Source: Microbotryum silenes-acaulis (lineage: Eukaryota > Basidiomycota > Microbotryomycetes > Microbotryales > Microbotryaceae). Taken from it: 64,000 nucleotides of DNA. Below, piece by piece: positions 11,571 through 23,800 of the stretch. The DNA lies in the NCBI GenBank assembly GCA_003665825.1, contig QPFY01000010.1, positions 1,178,001 to 1,242,000 on the forward strand, in the 5' to 3' direction. Within the stretch, counting starts at the first letter, position 1. The number at the start of each line of letters is the position of its first letter. Both the position numbers and the translations under genes were made by a program. The notes below the pieces were generated by a model. That model did no database searches, was not told where the DNA came from, and worked only from the letters and a program-made list of their open reading frames with translations.

Positions 11571-14500
11571 ATGTCAATCTCGGGTGTTCATGGCGAATTC
11601 GAGTCGTTCCCGCGCTTCATCGACGAAGCCGATCCGGAAACTGAAACGACCTTGACCGCCAAACTCAAGCGATGGATAGTCGGCACCAGTACCAGTACAT
11701 CCTCTCAAGCGGGTGGTCAATCGAGTACTTCTTCCTCCACTGCGACAACTGTCCCACCTGTGGCTAGTACGAGTTATTCATCCGCCGTGGGCAACGAAGC
11801 GTTGAGGTTGTCAACCTCGAACGCGACCGTCGCTTCGTCACATCATCATCGTCGCAACAGGTCCACCGGTTCCACCACTTTTGACGATCATGACCACCTC
11901 CTTCAATCAACCTCTTCGACGCAAAGTAACCTCGATCCGACCTCCCCTTCCACCCCACCTTGGAACGCCCCCACTACTAGCCGCGCAGGTACACTCGCCG
12001 ACTTGTTGGCGAGAACTCCATCGGTCAGAGTCACCGCGGCCAATACCGAGACAACCCGATCGGCCAAGCGACCTGTTAATGGGTCGAATCTGTACCCTAC
12101 TTCGAACAAGACATGGTTCGGTGGGAGTGGATCGACGGCGGGATCGAGTCGACCTTCTTCGACGACGATGGTCCATGGGTCATCCACTCGCAGCTCCATC
12201 AGTGAGGCGTTGGGAGCGACGACCCTGCTCAATCTATCAACGAGCATTCCAGGCTTTCCATTAGCGAGGGAGATGGCCGACGATTCAATGAGCGTCGCCA
12301 GTTTGAGTACGGTCGCGAGACCGTCGGCAAGTGTAGCCCATGCGATTCGAAAGTTGAGAGGCGAGGTCAGTCTACCCGTGTTGCAGCAGCTCGGTACAAC
12401 GTAAACGTCCGAGGCTGATGTAACGCTCCACAGGGTCTCTCCAAGGACTATTGGATCAAGGACGAATCGTCGAAAGAATGCTTCGATTGTGAAACCGTTT
12501 TCTCCGCCTTTCGTCGCAAACACCATTGTCGCATCTGTGGACAGATTTTCTGTTCACGTTGCGCGAGCAACATCATCTCGTCCGCCAGATTCGGACAACA
12601 GGGTTACGTCAGGGTCTGTAACCTCTGTTTGTCCGTTTTGGAACATGGTGGGGATCCGGCACAACGATCTTCAGCGACGGGGAGTGGTGCGTTCCAGGAT
12701 CCGAATTCGTTAACGACGACGACTTCGAGGCCCGGTCTTCAAAACGGACCGTACCTCATTTCGGGACCGTTGGAAGCCAGTGCCCAACCACCTCAAAGTC
12801 AATTCGCGGCTAGTCAACTCTTCCCGAGGAGTGAGACGCCGTTCAATAACCCCAGCGATTTCGATTTCGGCCCGAGGACTTTGGAGGCTCATTCGGATAC
12901 GTCCAGTCGACCGAGGACACCTTATACCGATGGTGGGGAGGAGGCGAATGAGATGCGCGACACACGGGATGAGGAGGAAGTCCCTGATGAGGACGACGAA
13001 GAAGATGGGGATAGCAAGAATCCGAAGCGATTGATATCGATCGGCCCCTTCGGTCGACTCCTACGAAGGAAAACAAGTCGGGTCGTCGCGGCGGCTTCAA
13101 TGGCCATCGCTCCTTTTAGGAGAAGTTTGGCGGAGGACGTCGATGCTCCGATTCCGATATCTGCGGATGGGACGACGACGACGACCACTGCGGAGGAGGA
13201 GAGGAATGGGAAAGCGGGCCCGGATGTCGCGGTTTCGCTCTTGTCGGCATTGGGCGATCAGAGAGCGACGGCACACGCGGTGGCGTTCGATCCGACGTTG
13301 ACAACGATTTCACCAAACCCTGAGCTCGAGGAGCACGCCAGTCCCGATGAAGAGGGTTCCGTGAATGATGCAGCTGGCGAAGACGAAGACGATCACGAAT
13401 CATTGGAACCGATCACGTCTCATTCCCGGCATTCGTCGCATCGCAGTCAATTCGACGCTTACCGCGCCGGCGCGGCCAGGGAGCTCCCCCTACTCCTCGC
13501 GACACCGACGTTGAGTACAGCTGCGGGCACCTTCACCCTCTTGGACGATTCGCAGTTTTCGACCGAGCCACTTCAGGACATCGGGATCACGGATACGGTC
13601 CTTCGTCATACGCGCAAGATGTTGCGGCAGATGCTCGAGAGCGCAAAGATCCCTCGTCCGGAAGTATGGGAGGACGTCCTCGTACCTCTCCTCGTTCAAG
13701 TCGCGCAACATACCGTTCCTGATTTGACGGGAGGGGATGATCTCGATGTGCGCAACTACGTCCGCATCAAGAAGATCCCAGGGGGTAGACCTCGCGATTC
13801 GGAATACGTCGATGGCGTAGTCTTCACCAAGAACGTCTTGCACAAAAAGATGGCGAGAAAATTGGACCATCCTCGGGTGATGCTCTTCTCCTTTCCGTTG
13901 GAATACCAAAGGATCGAGAACCAACTTGTTTCGATCGATCCGCTCATTCACCAAGAGAAGGAGTACCTCCACCATCTCGTGCAACGCGTCAAGGCGCAAC
14001 GACCGCACGTCGTATTGGTGCAAAAGAACGTTTCTGGATTGGCGTTGGATTATTTGATGAAGGAGGGGATCGTCGTGGCGAGGAACGTCAAACCGTCATC
14101 GATTGCGCACGTCGCGAGGTCGACGCAGAGTGACATCATTACGTCCATGGATAAACTTGCGCTCGAACCGAGGTTGGGTAGATGTACCACTTTTCGCGTG
14201 CAGACGTTCGTTCATCCGCTCATACCTGGCGCGCGCAAAAGCCTGATGCGTTTCGAAGGTTGCGCCAAGAATCTCGGGTGTACGATCCTTCTCAGAGGGG
14301 AGGATTGGGAGACGTTGCATAGGATCAAAGGGGTCGTCGAGATGATGGTGTTGGTTGCTTATGGGGCGAGGCTGGAGGGGTATTTGTTGAGGGATGAGTT
14401 GCTGGTCGCGACGAGGGATAGGGCTGTGGAAGAGGAGGAGGCGGAGTGGGTGGATGTTGAGGAAGATGAGAAGGAGAAGGAAGCGCGAAGACTGGAGAAC

Positions 14501-17500
14501 GACAAGGTCGCTCGACCGACGTTGACGCTACTCGGACTCGAACGCGAACAAGTCTCCAAGGAGATCGCCCGCTCTTTACGACCCTTCGCCCGCACCGCGC
14601 TCTCCGGCTCGCCCTTCGTGCATTACCCACCGCCGTACCCTCTCGCGAAGTTGAGTCACGACGATCGCAAGTTGACTGAATTACGTGATCTGCGCGAGTA
14701 TGAAGAGACGGAGCAGATTCTGGTTGAAGAGGCGGCGTCGAGGGAACGACTTTCGGCATTCTCGTCGGTCGTTTCGCTGCCTGCATTGGCCAGTGAAGGA
14801 GCGGGTGAGGCGAGTTCGGCAGGGTCGACTTTAGGGTCCGGTGATGCGGCAACGGGCGCGAGTGCGATTACGATCCATGTCGGGGATACGATCAAGACGA
14901 TGGCCCCGCCAACTGTCGTTCCACATGACACAACGAGTATCCTCCATTCGCCCGAAGAGCTATCGAGGATGACCGAGATCGACGAGGCGGAGGCACGACA
15001 CGTCGAGGACCTGCTCACTTGGGATAAGCACCTCAAGACGACTCGGGACAGTCTCGATCCGGCGCAGCATCAACACTTGGTCGTGCTGGAGACGTTGGGG
15101 TGCACGCAGACGACCAAGTTGTGTCGACAACCTACGCTCAAGTCATTCACGTTCTACGGGAAGGGGGACGTGTCGTTGGGCCAATACGTCGAGCGAATTT
15201 GTCGGGATGCGGGCAAGCCTTGTAGTGTGCAAGGGTGTGGTCGACCCCTCTTGGCGCATTACGAGACGTGGGTTCACGGGTCCTACCGATTGACGATCGT
15301 ACCCGAGGCGCACCCCGTCGCATTAGATCGGCCCGAGCTTGAAGGTCATATCGTCATGTTCGGGTATTGTAAGATTTGCGGCACACGAACGGCCATGGCT
15401 CCGATGTCACCTGAGGCGTATCGACTCAGTTTCGCAAAGTACCTCGAGTTGTCGTTCTATCCGCATCGACTGCAGAGGACCGATCAGGTGTGTCAGCATA
15501 ATGGTCATTCGGATCATGTGAGGTACATCATGTGTCGTTCCATCACGTTCACCATCTCGATGGAGACGATCGAGCTCCGCGACGTCGTCGCACCTCCAAG
15601 GATCGTCTACATCAAACCTGAACGACAATTGCGTCTAAGGAATGAGGAGTATTTGACGGTTTTGAGAAAGAGCACCGCGTTCTGGGACTCGATCGCGCAT
15701 CGCATCGAGTCGTTCAATTATGATCTCGTCCAAGCCGATCGATTGGACGATTGTCGAGCCGCGATGGCCGAGTTGTTGGCCAAATGCGAACAGGACCGAA
15801 GGTCGATCTTGAAGGTGTTGGAATCGACGTACGAACTCGCTCAGTCGACGAATGGGACTGGGATGACGAGTGTTCGAAGGGCTTTACAGAACAAGGCGGT
15901 CGATTGGGAGGCGGAATGGACGGCGTTGGAGCAGAGGATCATCCCTACGGAGAAGGACGTGAGGAGGTTGACGACGATGCAGTTGAAGAAGTTGTTTTCC
16001 GTTGATGATGTCGCGCTCTCGCCGGAACGGAAGACGACGACGGCATCTACGTTTTCGAGTGTGTCGATGGGAGGAATGGGTGATTTGGATGAGAAGTTGG
16101 AGTTGGCGAACGAGGGGGCTGAGGGGGCCGAGTTGGAGAGTGTTGCGTCGACGGTCGAGTCGAGTACGGAAACTTCGGCGGAAACGTCGTTGGCTTCTTC
16201 GACTTCGACACTTTCGGCTCTTGGCAGTGGTGCGATGACGTCCGAGCCTGCTCATTTGCATACGCCGACACCCGTGACACCCGGTTTCGTGACCCCTATC
16301 TCAAATACTCACCGTCGCATGTCCATGACCGACAACGAAAGCGATTCGACCGTCTGCGCCGATCCACCCCTCACTTTCCGAATGGGGAATGCCCACCTTC
16401 CCTCGCCTTTCAACGTTCGCCTGTCGACGCTTGAGGATACGAGTGGCGCCGAGAGTGAGAATGATCGAGTTCAGCCTGCTGCATTGCCGAGACGGACGAG
16501 AACGGGTCAGAATGTCGCCCATCTCATTGACTTGTTCGCGGAGGGTCGTTCAGCATCGCCTGGTGTCGGTAAGGGGAAGATGGCTCCGGACTCGTTGGGT
16601 CTCAGAGGTGCCGTGTCGACTAGTCCACCGGTCGAGTCGCCTCGACCTACGTTGAGGAGAGGCGTTTCGGACAAGTCAAGGACGAAGGGCAGGCCGACTT
16701 TGAAGGATGTGCTTTCGGATGGGGATGGAAGTTGTGAGTCTGTCCAACGCTTGTGGGAGTTGCGTCATGATCATTGACTGACTCAAGCGGTTCGGCGGAT
16801 GGTTTCACTCACAGATGCTCGCAATGTTGCTGTGTCCCATTTGTCGAGTCGATCGGCTTTGGCGGATCTCAAGACGAGTCGCATTCCGTCAACTTCTCGC
16901 AAGCCTGCGCTCGAGCGAGGTCACTCGATGCCCAAGCCTACTCTTGAACAACCTCGCAAGCCCTTTTCCTCGAAGCGCTCGCCGCAAAACTCGCGACCTA
17001 CGAGTCCCCAACAAGCGATTTTCCCGAACCGATTAACGAGTTCACTCACGACGTCCCGCGCGCCATCGAGGTCAAGCTCTAGACCCGGCCAAATCACACC
17101 TGTGCTTTCGAGGAGGGTCAGCGATGATTTGCCTTCATCTTCTGCGACAGGGTCGAGGTCGTCTTCGGTCAGACCGACGGGTTCGACGCGGTCGAGTTAT
17201 AAAGGCAAGGGAAAGGACGCAGCATCAAAGGATGATTCAAGTGAGACGGGTCGATCGTCGGCTAGAGGAGGTGGGGGAGAGGTCGGGAAAGGATCTCGGG
17301 GGATCGGATTCGGCGTCTCACGGCCTACGGCAAGCTCGATCAACAAGACTGCCACGCCAACCGGATCGGGAGCGAGCACCGCTCGACGCATCATTTCACA
17401 TGGTCGACACGTCGCTCGAATCCGCAGTCATTTCGATCGACTCTCGCGCGAGAACGATCAAGAGCGTGAGAAGAGGTTCGGGTTCAAGAAGGCACGACCG

Positions 17501-19746
17501 GTCGGGAATGTGAGGTCGACGATCGAGGTGTTTCACAATGCGCTTGATGCGGCCAAGGAGGACTCGGATGACGATGAGCATCATTCGAGTGCGAGTGATG
17601 GGGCCGATGATGAGGACGATGATGCGGACGATGATGACGATGCTGAGGATGCCAACCCTGGTGAGGTCGTCCTGACTTCGGCGAAACCGCTTCCGAAGAC
17701 GTTGCAAACCGCTGCCCAGCGGACCGTGCCGAATTTGCCTCCTGCGACACCGAAGATGGGCAAGCAGCTCAACCTAACATCGAGTTTCAACGAGTTGGCG
17801 CAATTCGACGTCGGTCTACCCCTCTCGAGCATGGCCGAGGCGCTCGTTCAGCCCGGCCTTGACATCTCGGGCGTGGTCGCGGCATTGGAGGAGGTTCGAT
17901 CTAAAAGAGAGGGGTCTCCAACTCGCGGCGGTGCGCAACTCGTCACTGGCAAATCGGCCTTGTCGTCCGAAGCGGAGAACGCAACGATGACGTCGATGAC
18001 GACGGGGTTAAGTGACTCGGTGCCTATGCCAAAGATGTCAGAGGGGGAATCAAGTGGGACCGAACGAGGGTCCATCATCAAAGCCATCTCGAGTTTGTGG
18101 GCCTATCGTGGCGCCGATTTTACTCCGCTTGAATACCCTCTGTGAGTCGTTGTGATGCGCGTCTCTAGGTTCGCGATCCCGTCGCTGATTTTCAACCACT
18201 CCACTTGCACCCTCACAGGGCTTCGAGCGAACACCTTTTTGCGGATAACCCGATCCTTGTCCGTGAGGATGAGCCTAGCTCCGTGTTGGCGTTTGCTTTG
18301 AGGTGAGTCGCCACCATCGACGTGCACAAAGGTAATCTTTGGCTCGAAACTCACATCTGTGTTCTTGGTTCGGTCAACTCCACAGCTCGAAAGCTTATCG
18401 AGGCAAGCTTGAGGAACAGGCGGGAACGGTCTCAAGGATAAACGATGTCGCTTCTGTTCATGGCGATGAGACATTGCCGCGGAGGGCCCCTGAAGCACCG
18501 GCGGATTTGGCGACGGTTGAGGACACGCTGCGCAAGCCCGAGGCGAAGCATTTCCGCTTGCGTGAGTACCGGTCAACGCTGAGGGGAAGAGGGCGGAACG
18601 ATTGGCTGAGCAGGCTACGCTTTACCTCGAATAGAATTCGAAGACAACTCGACGACCTTCTTTTGCAAGATCTTCTTCGCCGAGCAATTCGATGCCTTAC
18701 GCCGTAACTGCGCGTGCTCGGCTCAGTACATCGAGAGTCTCGCGCGGTGCGTCAAGTGGGATTCGAGTGGGGGGAGATCCAAGGTCGACTTCCTCAAGAC
18801 GAAAGGTGAGTCTAGCGAGGCTTGAATGATGTAGCTAGGGTGCGCGTTGCTGATATGGGATATGCCGTGCAGATGATCGTTTCATTGTCAAAGAGATTAG
18901 TCGGCTGGAGATGGATGCGCTGCTGCGTTTCGCGCCGGCGTACTTTGATTACATGTCCAACGCTATGGCCACAGGGGTGAGTGGTGATGCGTGGAGTTAC
19001 GACTATGGAGTCTGGCACTGATCCAAATTCGAGTCCCTGTTCGTACTCACAGCGTCCGACCTTGCTCGCCAAAATTTTTGGCTTCTACCGCTTGGGGCTC
19101 AAGAACCCCACGACGGGCAAGACGATGAAATTGGACGTGCTCGTCACCGAAAACCTCTTCTACGACCGCCAACTCGAGCAAGTCTTTGACCTCAAAGGAT
19201 CGACGCGTAATCGTTTGGTGCAAGTGAGCAAAGACCGCCCCCACGAAGTCCTGATGGATGAGAACCTCGTCGAGATATCCCGTCGCACCCCCCTCTACGT
19301 ACGGGAGGACTCGAAGCGCCTCCTCCAACGCGCCATCGCAAGCGACTCGAAGTTCCTCGCCGACTTGAACGTGATGGATTATTCGCTCGTCGTCGGCGTC
19401 GATGCCAAGAAACACGAGCTAGTCGTCGGGATCGTCGATTTCATCCGCACTTATACGTGGGATAAGAGGATCGAGAGTTGGGTCAAGGATTCGGCTTTTT
19501 TAGGTGGGGGCTCGAACAAACCGGGGGGTCCGACTATCATTACGCCTAAACAGTACAAGACGAGGTTTTGTGAGGCGATGAATGGGTACTTCTTGTTGGT
19601 GAGTTTGAGAGGAATTTGAGAGGTGGAAGTGAAGAGCTGTTGGCTGATCGAGTTGGTCTGTTTTCTAGTCTCCCGACCCATGGCTGACCGACCTCTCGCT
19701 CGGGGTGGGTGGTTCGGCGTGCCAAACCCAGGACAACGAACAGTAG
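11571..19746 (+). CDS. FAB1: 1-phosphatidylinositol-3-phosphate 5-kinase FAB1/PIKfyve
   Basis: Makes PtdIns(3,5)P2 on endosome and vacuole membranes. Nine exons: 11571..12365, 12434..16733, 16815..18141, 18219..18302, 18386..18561, 18635..18805, 18873..18976, 19053..19598, 19669..19746; 2526 residues, all phases consistent. A FYVE zinc finger (residues about 270-330, RRKHHCRICGQIFCSRC) binds PtdIns3P. A TCP-1/chaperonin-like domain spans roughly 640-930, and the Fab1-specific cysteine-rich region about 1150-1330 (KSFTFYGKGDVSLGQYVERI). The PIPK catalytic domain (about 2165-2520) starts SSKAYRGKLEEQ and has DLKGSTRNR, MDYSLVVGVD and IVDFIRTYTWDKRIESWVK. Long Ser/acidic linkers separate the domains, which makes it larger than many family members. 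Confidence 0.95.
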
Positions 19747-20437
19747 GGCGAAGGAGTGAGGACGCAGCGAGGTGTTTTTGTTTATTTGCGCCTTGTGTTT
19801 TGATCATTTTTAGTCGAGTGTTGTGCTCTATGCAGGATGAGTTTGTGATAATGATACGATCGGAATCGATTTTTGGCCAAAGTGGTTTCTTTTCGCGCTG
19901 GAGAGCGAGACAGGGGTTGATATGTCCTTTTTCAGCGAGAGAAGCAGGGTGACCCCGGATCAAATTAGCTCTCTCTCGTCTCCATGATCGTTGCCTTTGC
20001 CGGTCTTGCACTGCTGCGTTGTCGCTTTCCTGGGTCTCGGATTCAGGTCGGTGTGGGGGTGCGATGCGGAAGCTTGGGGAAGCCGGCGTGGGTTGGCTCA
20101 AGAAGGCTCAGAGGGATCGACGCGCTGCTTGCTTGCTCTCTTGCGCACACCTCATCCAGTCCACACCTGTTCCCAAGTGCATCGCTTCCCCTCTTCGCCG
20201 CAGGTCTTGCTCTGGGCATATACGTCCGCTGACCGTCACAGCGCACGTACGTTCGCTCGCTGCTCAGCTCTGCTCTCTGTTCCTACCCCGCTTCCCGGCC
20301 CAACTCGAGTCTTGGCGCCGACGACTGCCGACGACTGACGACTGAATACGCGCTCGCTTGGCCGATCGGTCCTCCTCACCCGCCGACCGCACACCTTTAA
20401 CATCAACGGGAAACGGGACACGGATCCAACTCTCAAC
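19747..20437. other. Intergenic, FAB1 to stress-protein gene
   Basis: About 690 bases with the FAB1 3' UTR and the promoter of the next gene, which reads in the same direction. No gene seen. Confidence 0.4.
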
Positions 20438-22170
20438 ATGACCTCGTTCCTCAGACGTATCTCTTCCCGCGGCTCCTCCGACGCGTTGCCGTCGCTGAAC
20501 GTGTCGAGCCATGACTCGGACGATGACCGCGAGTCGTCCCGCTCGCGAGGCCGTTCGCTCTCCCCCTTCCGGCGCCGCAGATCCACTTCCAAAACACGCG
20601 CCGGAACGAGTGCCGGTTCGTCGAAACGAAGTCCCAGTGCGGAAGGGTTGAGGACGGATCCCGATCACGAGTCGGATGCGGAGGGGGATACGACACCCGT
20701 GGTGAGGCCTTCGAATGCATTTGATAGTGATTCGGAGGACGAGGACGAGGACGAGGGGGAGGATTGGCCAGAGGAGGTGTTGAATAATACAGAGGTCAGT
20801 CGTTGGCTCGGGACTGTATCTGTGTGAGAGGGGGGCAGAATCGGGTGGGGCGCTGGCGCAGAGGCTGGCTTGCCGTGCCCCACACTGCTTCTCACCCCCC
20901 ACGACGCGCACGGTCACCGTCCGACGTACTGACCACGTATCCCACTCTCCCCAGGCCAATTCTTCAACGCAGACGCCCGAAGATTTTATCACCCGCGAAG
21001 GTCTCTCCATGACCTTTCCCGGCGAAGGACCCAACATCGACTCGTCCCAAAGCTCCGCCGGATCCGGACCCGGTCTCTTGCGTCGCAAGTCCACCAAATC
21101 ATCAGGCAAGACGCTCCAACCGCTCAAGCTGGAGACCGGTCGACCGGTCTTTGAGAAAAATCGCTGTAGTATCACTTTGACTCAGGGGGATCCAATCAAA
21201 GCTGGCGAAGGGAGGAGGACGAGGTCTTTCTTGGTCGCGAGCGATTTGAGTGATGAGAGTTTGTATGCGATCGAGGTGGGTTCGGGGAGTAGTTTTCTAG
21301 AATGTGACGCAGCTTTTGGTGCTGATCGATTGTGGAGTATCTCGAGTCACAGTGGGCGATTGGAACGGTTTTGAGGGAAGGCGACGAGTGCACGATCGTG
21401 TCCATTATTGAGACAGATTCCAAGTGTGAGTTATACGATTACCTACCTCATCCGTCCCGTGTTTGGTGATCTCTGACCCATTTTAATGCTTCAATCCTCA
21501 TCCAGTCGACCCCGAATCAACGAACCTTTCTTCGAGTGAAAAGAAAGCCAAAATCATCAACCAGCGCGAACGCCAAGCGAGCTGCCTCGCCATATCCCGA
21601 CAAGCAACAGCTTTATTGGAAAAGACGTCCTTGAACGTATCGATCTATTGTCAAGCGATCCATGCCAAAGTACCGAGGCATCTCTTGGTCGATTTGGTGC
21701 GTTCGAAATCAGGCATGGGCGAAGGGGGAAAACGCCTGATGGCTGATCTTTATTCGACTTGTCCCTTCGTGCACAGATTGATTATGTCGAGCCTACGATG
21801 GTCATCATTGGGACGCGAGGATTGAGCAAGATCAAAGGGTAACGCAAACCGACGTTCATCGTAGACATTCGCTTAGTGAGGGTCCAGCTAACCCCACCCG
21901 TTGGAACCCCACCCGCACAGCATGCTCCTCGGATCCGTATCCAACTACCTCCTACAAAAATCCTCGTGTCCCGTCATGGTAGTCCGGCGACCCCTTCGTC
22001 TATCCCGGACGACGCATCGCAAGTTGTCGTCCCTTAATCGAGAGGCGAGGAGACCGCTTAGTGAGGCGATCATTGAGAGTGAGAGTCGGGGAGGGACAGT
22101 CGGGGATGATGCGGATGAACCGGAGGATGTGAAGGAGAAGGTAAAGTGTATGAGTATCAGTGATAAGTAG
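20438..22170 (+). CDS. Universal stress protein (UspA) domain protein
   Basis: Join(20438..20794, 20955..21275, 21353..21425, 21506..21696, 21777..21838, 21921..22170), 417 residues. The first 190 or so are Ser/Arg-rich then strongly acidic and probably disordered. The Usp fold follows: strand SFLVASDLSDESLYAIEWAI, a middle region and VEPTMVIIGTRGLSKIKG. The nucleotide-binding signature G-x2-G-x9-G-S is complete (GTRG, nine residues, GS) across the 21838/21921 junction, which supports that splice. This suggests the ATP-binding Usp class. A basic tail ends the protein. Fungal members are mostly uncharacterised; a stress or signalling role is inferred from the family only. Confidence 0.85.
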
Positions 22171-22588
22171 GGACTGGTGGGTGTTTGCTCAGAGTTGGGT
22201 TCGGTTCGAATGGGTGTTGTTTCAAGGCGAGGGTGTTGGGTTCGAATTTGCTACTGTCTGGTGGGTTCTAGGGAGGGTTTTTTTTGGTCATTGGAATAAT
22301 GGGGATCGACGTAATCAACATCTCAAAATAAATAACAAAGAACTTTTACCCCCCTTCATCGGCGAGTCAATACGCTCTCATTCATGCCGCGCCGAGAACT
22401 TGATCGTGTTCACTATCCAGAAGGGGCTCAATTTCGGGGGAACCCCCTGGATGATACGTATCATGGGTGTTTGTACAGCACATATCTACAGGATTACTAA
22501 GAGGAAGACGCAACAGCTACACGCTAGGTACTCCAAACCGGACCAAACTCTACCCAGGCTACGAAGCGCGCTGACCAGCACTCTCCTC
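22171..22588. other. Convergent 3' intergenic
   Basis: 3' UTRs of the convergent stress-protein and Kre9-like genes; an A/T-rich stretch near 22320-22345 may hold polyadenylation signals. Nothing else seen. Confidence 0.4.
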
Positions 22589-23800
22589 TCAAGCGACGAT
22601 GATTGCCGTCATCGCCACCACCAACGAACCCATTCCCGCTCGTCGTACCGTCAAACTCATACCGGAAGAGGACAAAAGGTTGAAGCCCTGTCCCGCCGGT
22701 CCGGCATAATCCGTCGCCACAGGTCGGGAAGAGGAGGAAGGTTTCGAATTCGCGAGAACGACACTAGCTGACGCTGGGGTTGCCGTCGTTTTGGCTGAAA
22801 CGGGAATCATGGAAGTAATGAAGGACGATTCAATGATGGTTGTTGGGGTGGGAGAGGCGGAGAGGGTATTGGTCACGGTTGTGGTTTCGGCCACTTGCGC
22901 AGCACTCGACGTCGTCGTCAACATCACCGCCGGACTAGTAGCCGACCCCGTCACGGTTTCTGTCGCAGGCGCAGTCGCCGAAGCAGGCGACGTACTCGAC
23001 GGTTGTAATGCCACGAAAGGACCCGTATACGTCGTATGCGAAGCGTTGTAGGTCGTACTCCCGATGGAGAATACTTTGGAATCGCAATAAACCAAACTCG
23101 CGTTCCCCGGTGCGGAGAAGAAGAGCTGGTACCCTGGTCCCGGGACGTATTTGGCTGCGTCGGGCCAGACGTAGGTCATGTTGGGATTGGTCATGTCGAG
23201 TTTGGAGGCGATCGAGACCTGGAAATGGCACGGGGCGTGTGAGCGGTTAGGATTCTGGCTGGGGAGAGTTTTTTTGAATCGTGCCACTGCAAGTTCAGGC
23301 GCGGATATACTCACGTTCAAGGCATCGGGGTAGATCTCCCCTATCCCGTTACGCATCCAAATGTCGAAAAAGTTCGTCGCAGGGGGTGGGTTTGTTAAGG
23401 GGGTGAGCGACCAGACGATTCGGTTCTCGATTGCGCCGGATTGACTGTCAGGTAAGAAAGGTCGGTACGGTTAGTCCATGATCGTGGGAACGGTGAAGTT
23501 GAACAGGGGGGCTGTTGGCTGGGGCTCGCGTGGTGCTTCGAAGCATGGGAAATGATCCTATTATTTGTCATCGCATGTACTGCCAAGCGAGGCCCTCGCC
23601 ACGCCGCTGCCTTGCTCACGCTAAGCTCGGCGGAACCCAATCCCAGCCCGCAAGAGCAAGCGTCGACCAGCGCGGACGCCGAAGTACCCAACTTACTCAA
23701 ACACGACCGGCGCTGTAGGATACACCACATCCAATGCCTGGACACCAATAAACGCCCATGTTGAGAGGACGACTAGGACTATTGTTGTACTACTTCGCAT
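22589..23800 (-). CDS. Kre9/Knh1-like Ser/Thr-rich GPI-anchored wall protein
   Basis: Exons complement(22589..23218, 23315..23444, 23697..23800), 287 residues, phases consistent. The N-terminus MRSSTTIVLVVLSTWAFIGV is a signal peptide. A Kre9/Knh1-type beta-sandwich follows (YPTAPVVF, IVWSLTP, FFDIWMRNG, YQLFFSAPGN). Then comes a long Ser/Thr/Ala-rich stalk suited to O-glycosylation and a hydrophobic tail (MGSLVVAMTAIIVA) preceded by small residues, as for GPI attachment. Family members act in beta-1,6-glucan or wall assembly, or are surface proteins of unknown role. A run of 16 C precedes the start codon by three bases on the coding strand. Confidence 0.82.

Noticed and set aside
20264..21175. 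303-residue antisense open frame
   Set aside because: Lies opposite the stress-protein exons and promoter, Arg/Ser-rich, no motif; a shadow of GC-rich coding DNA.
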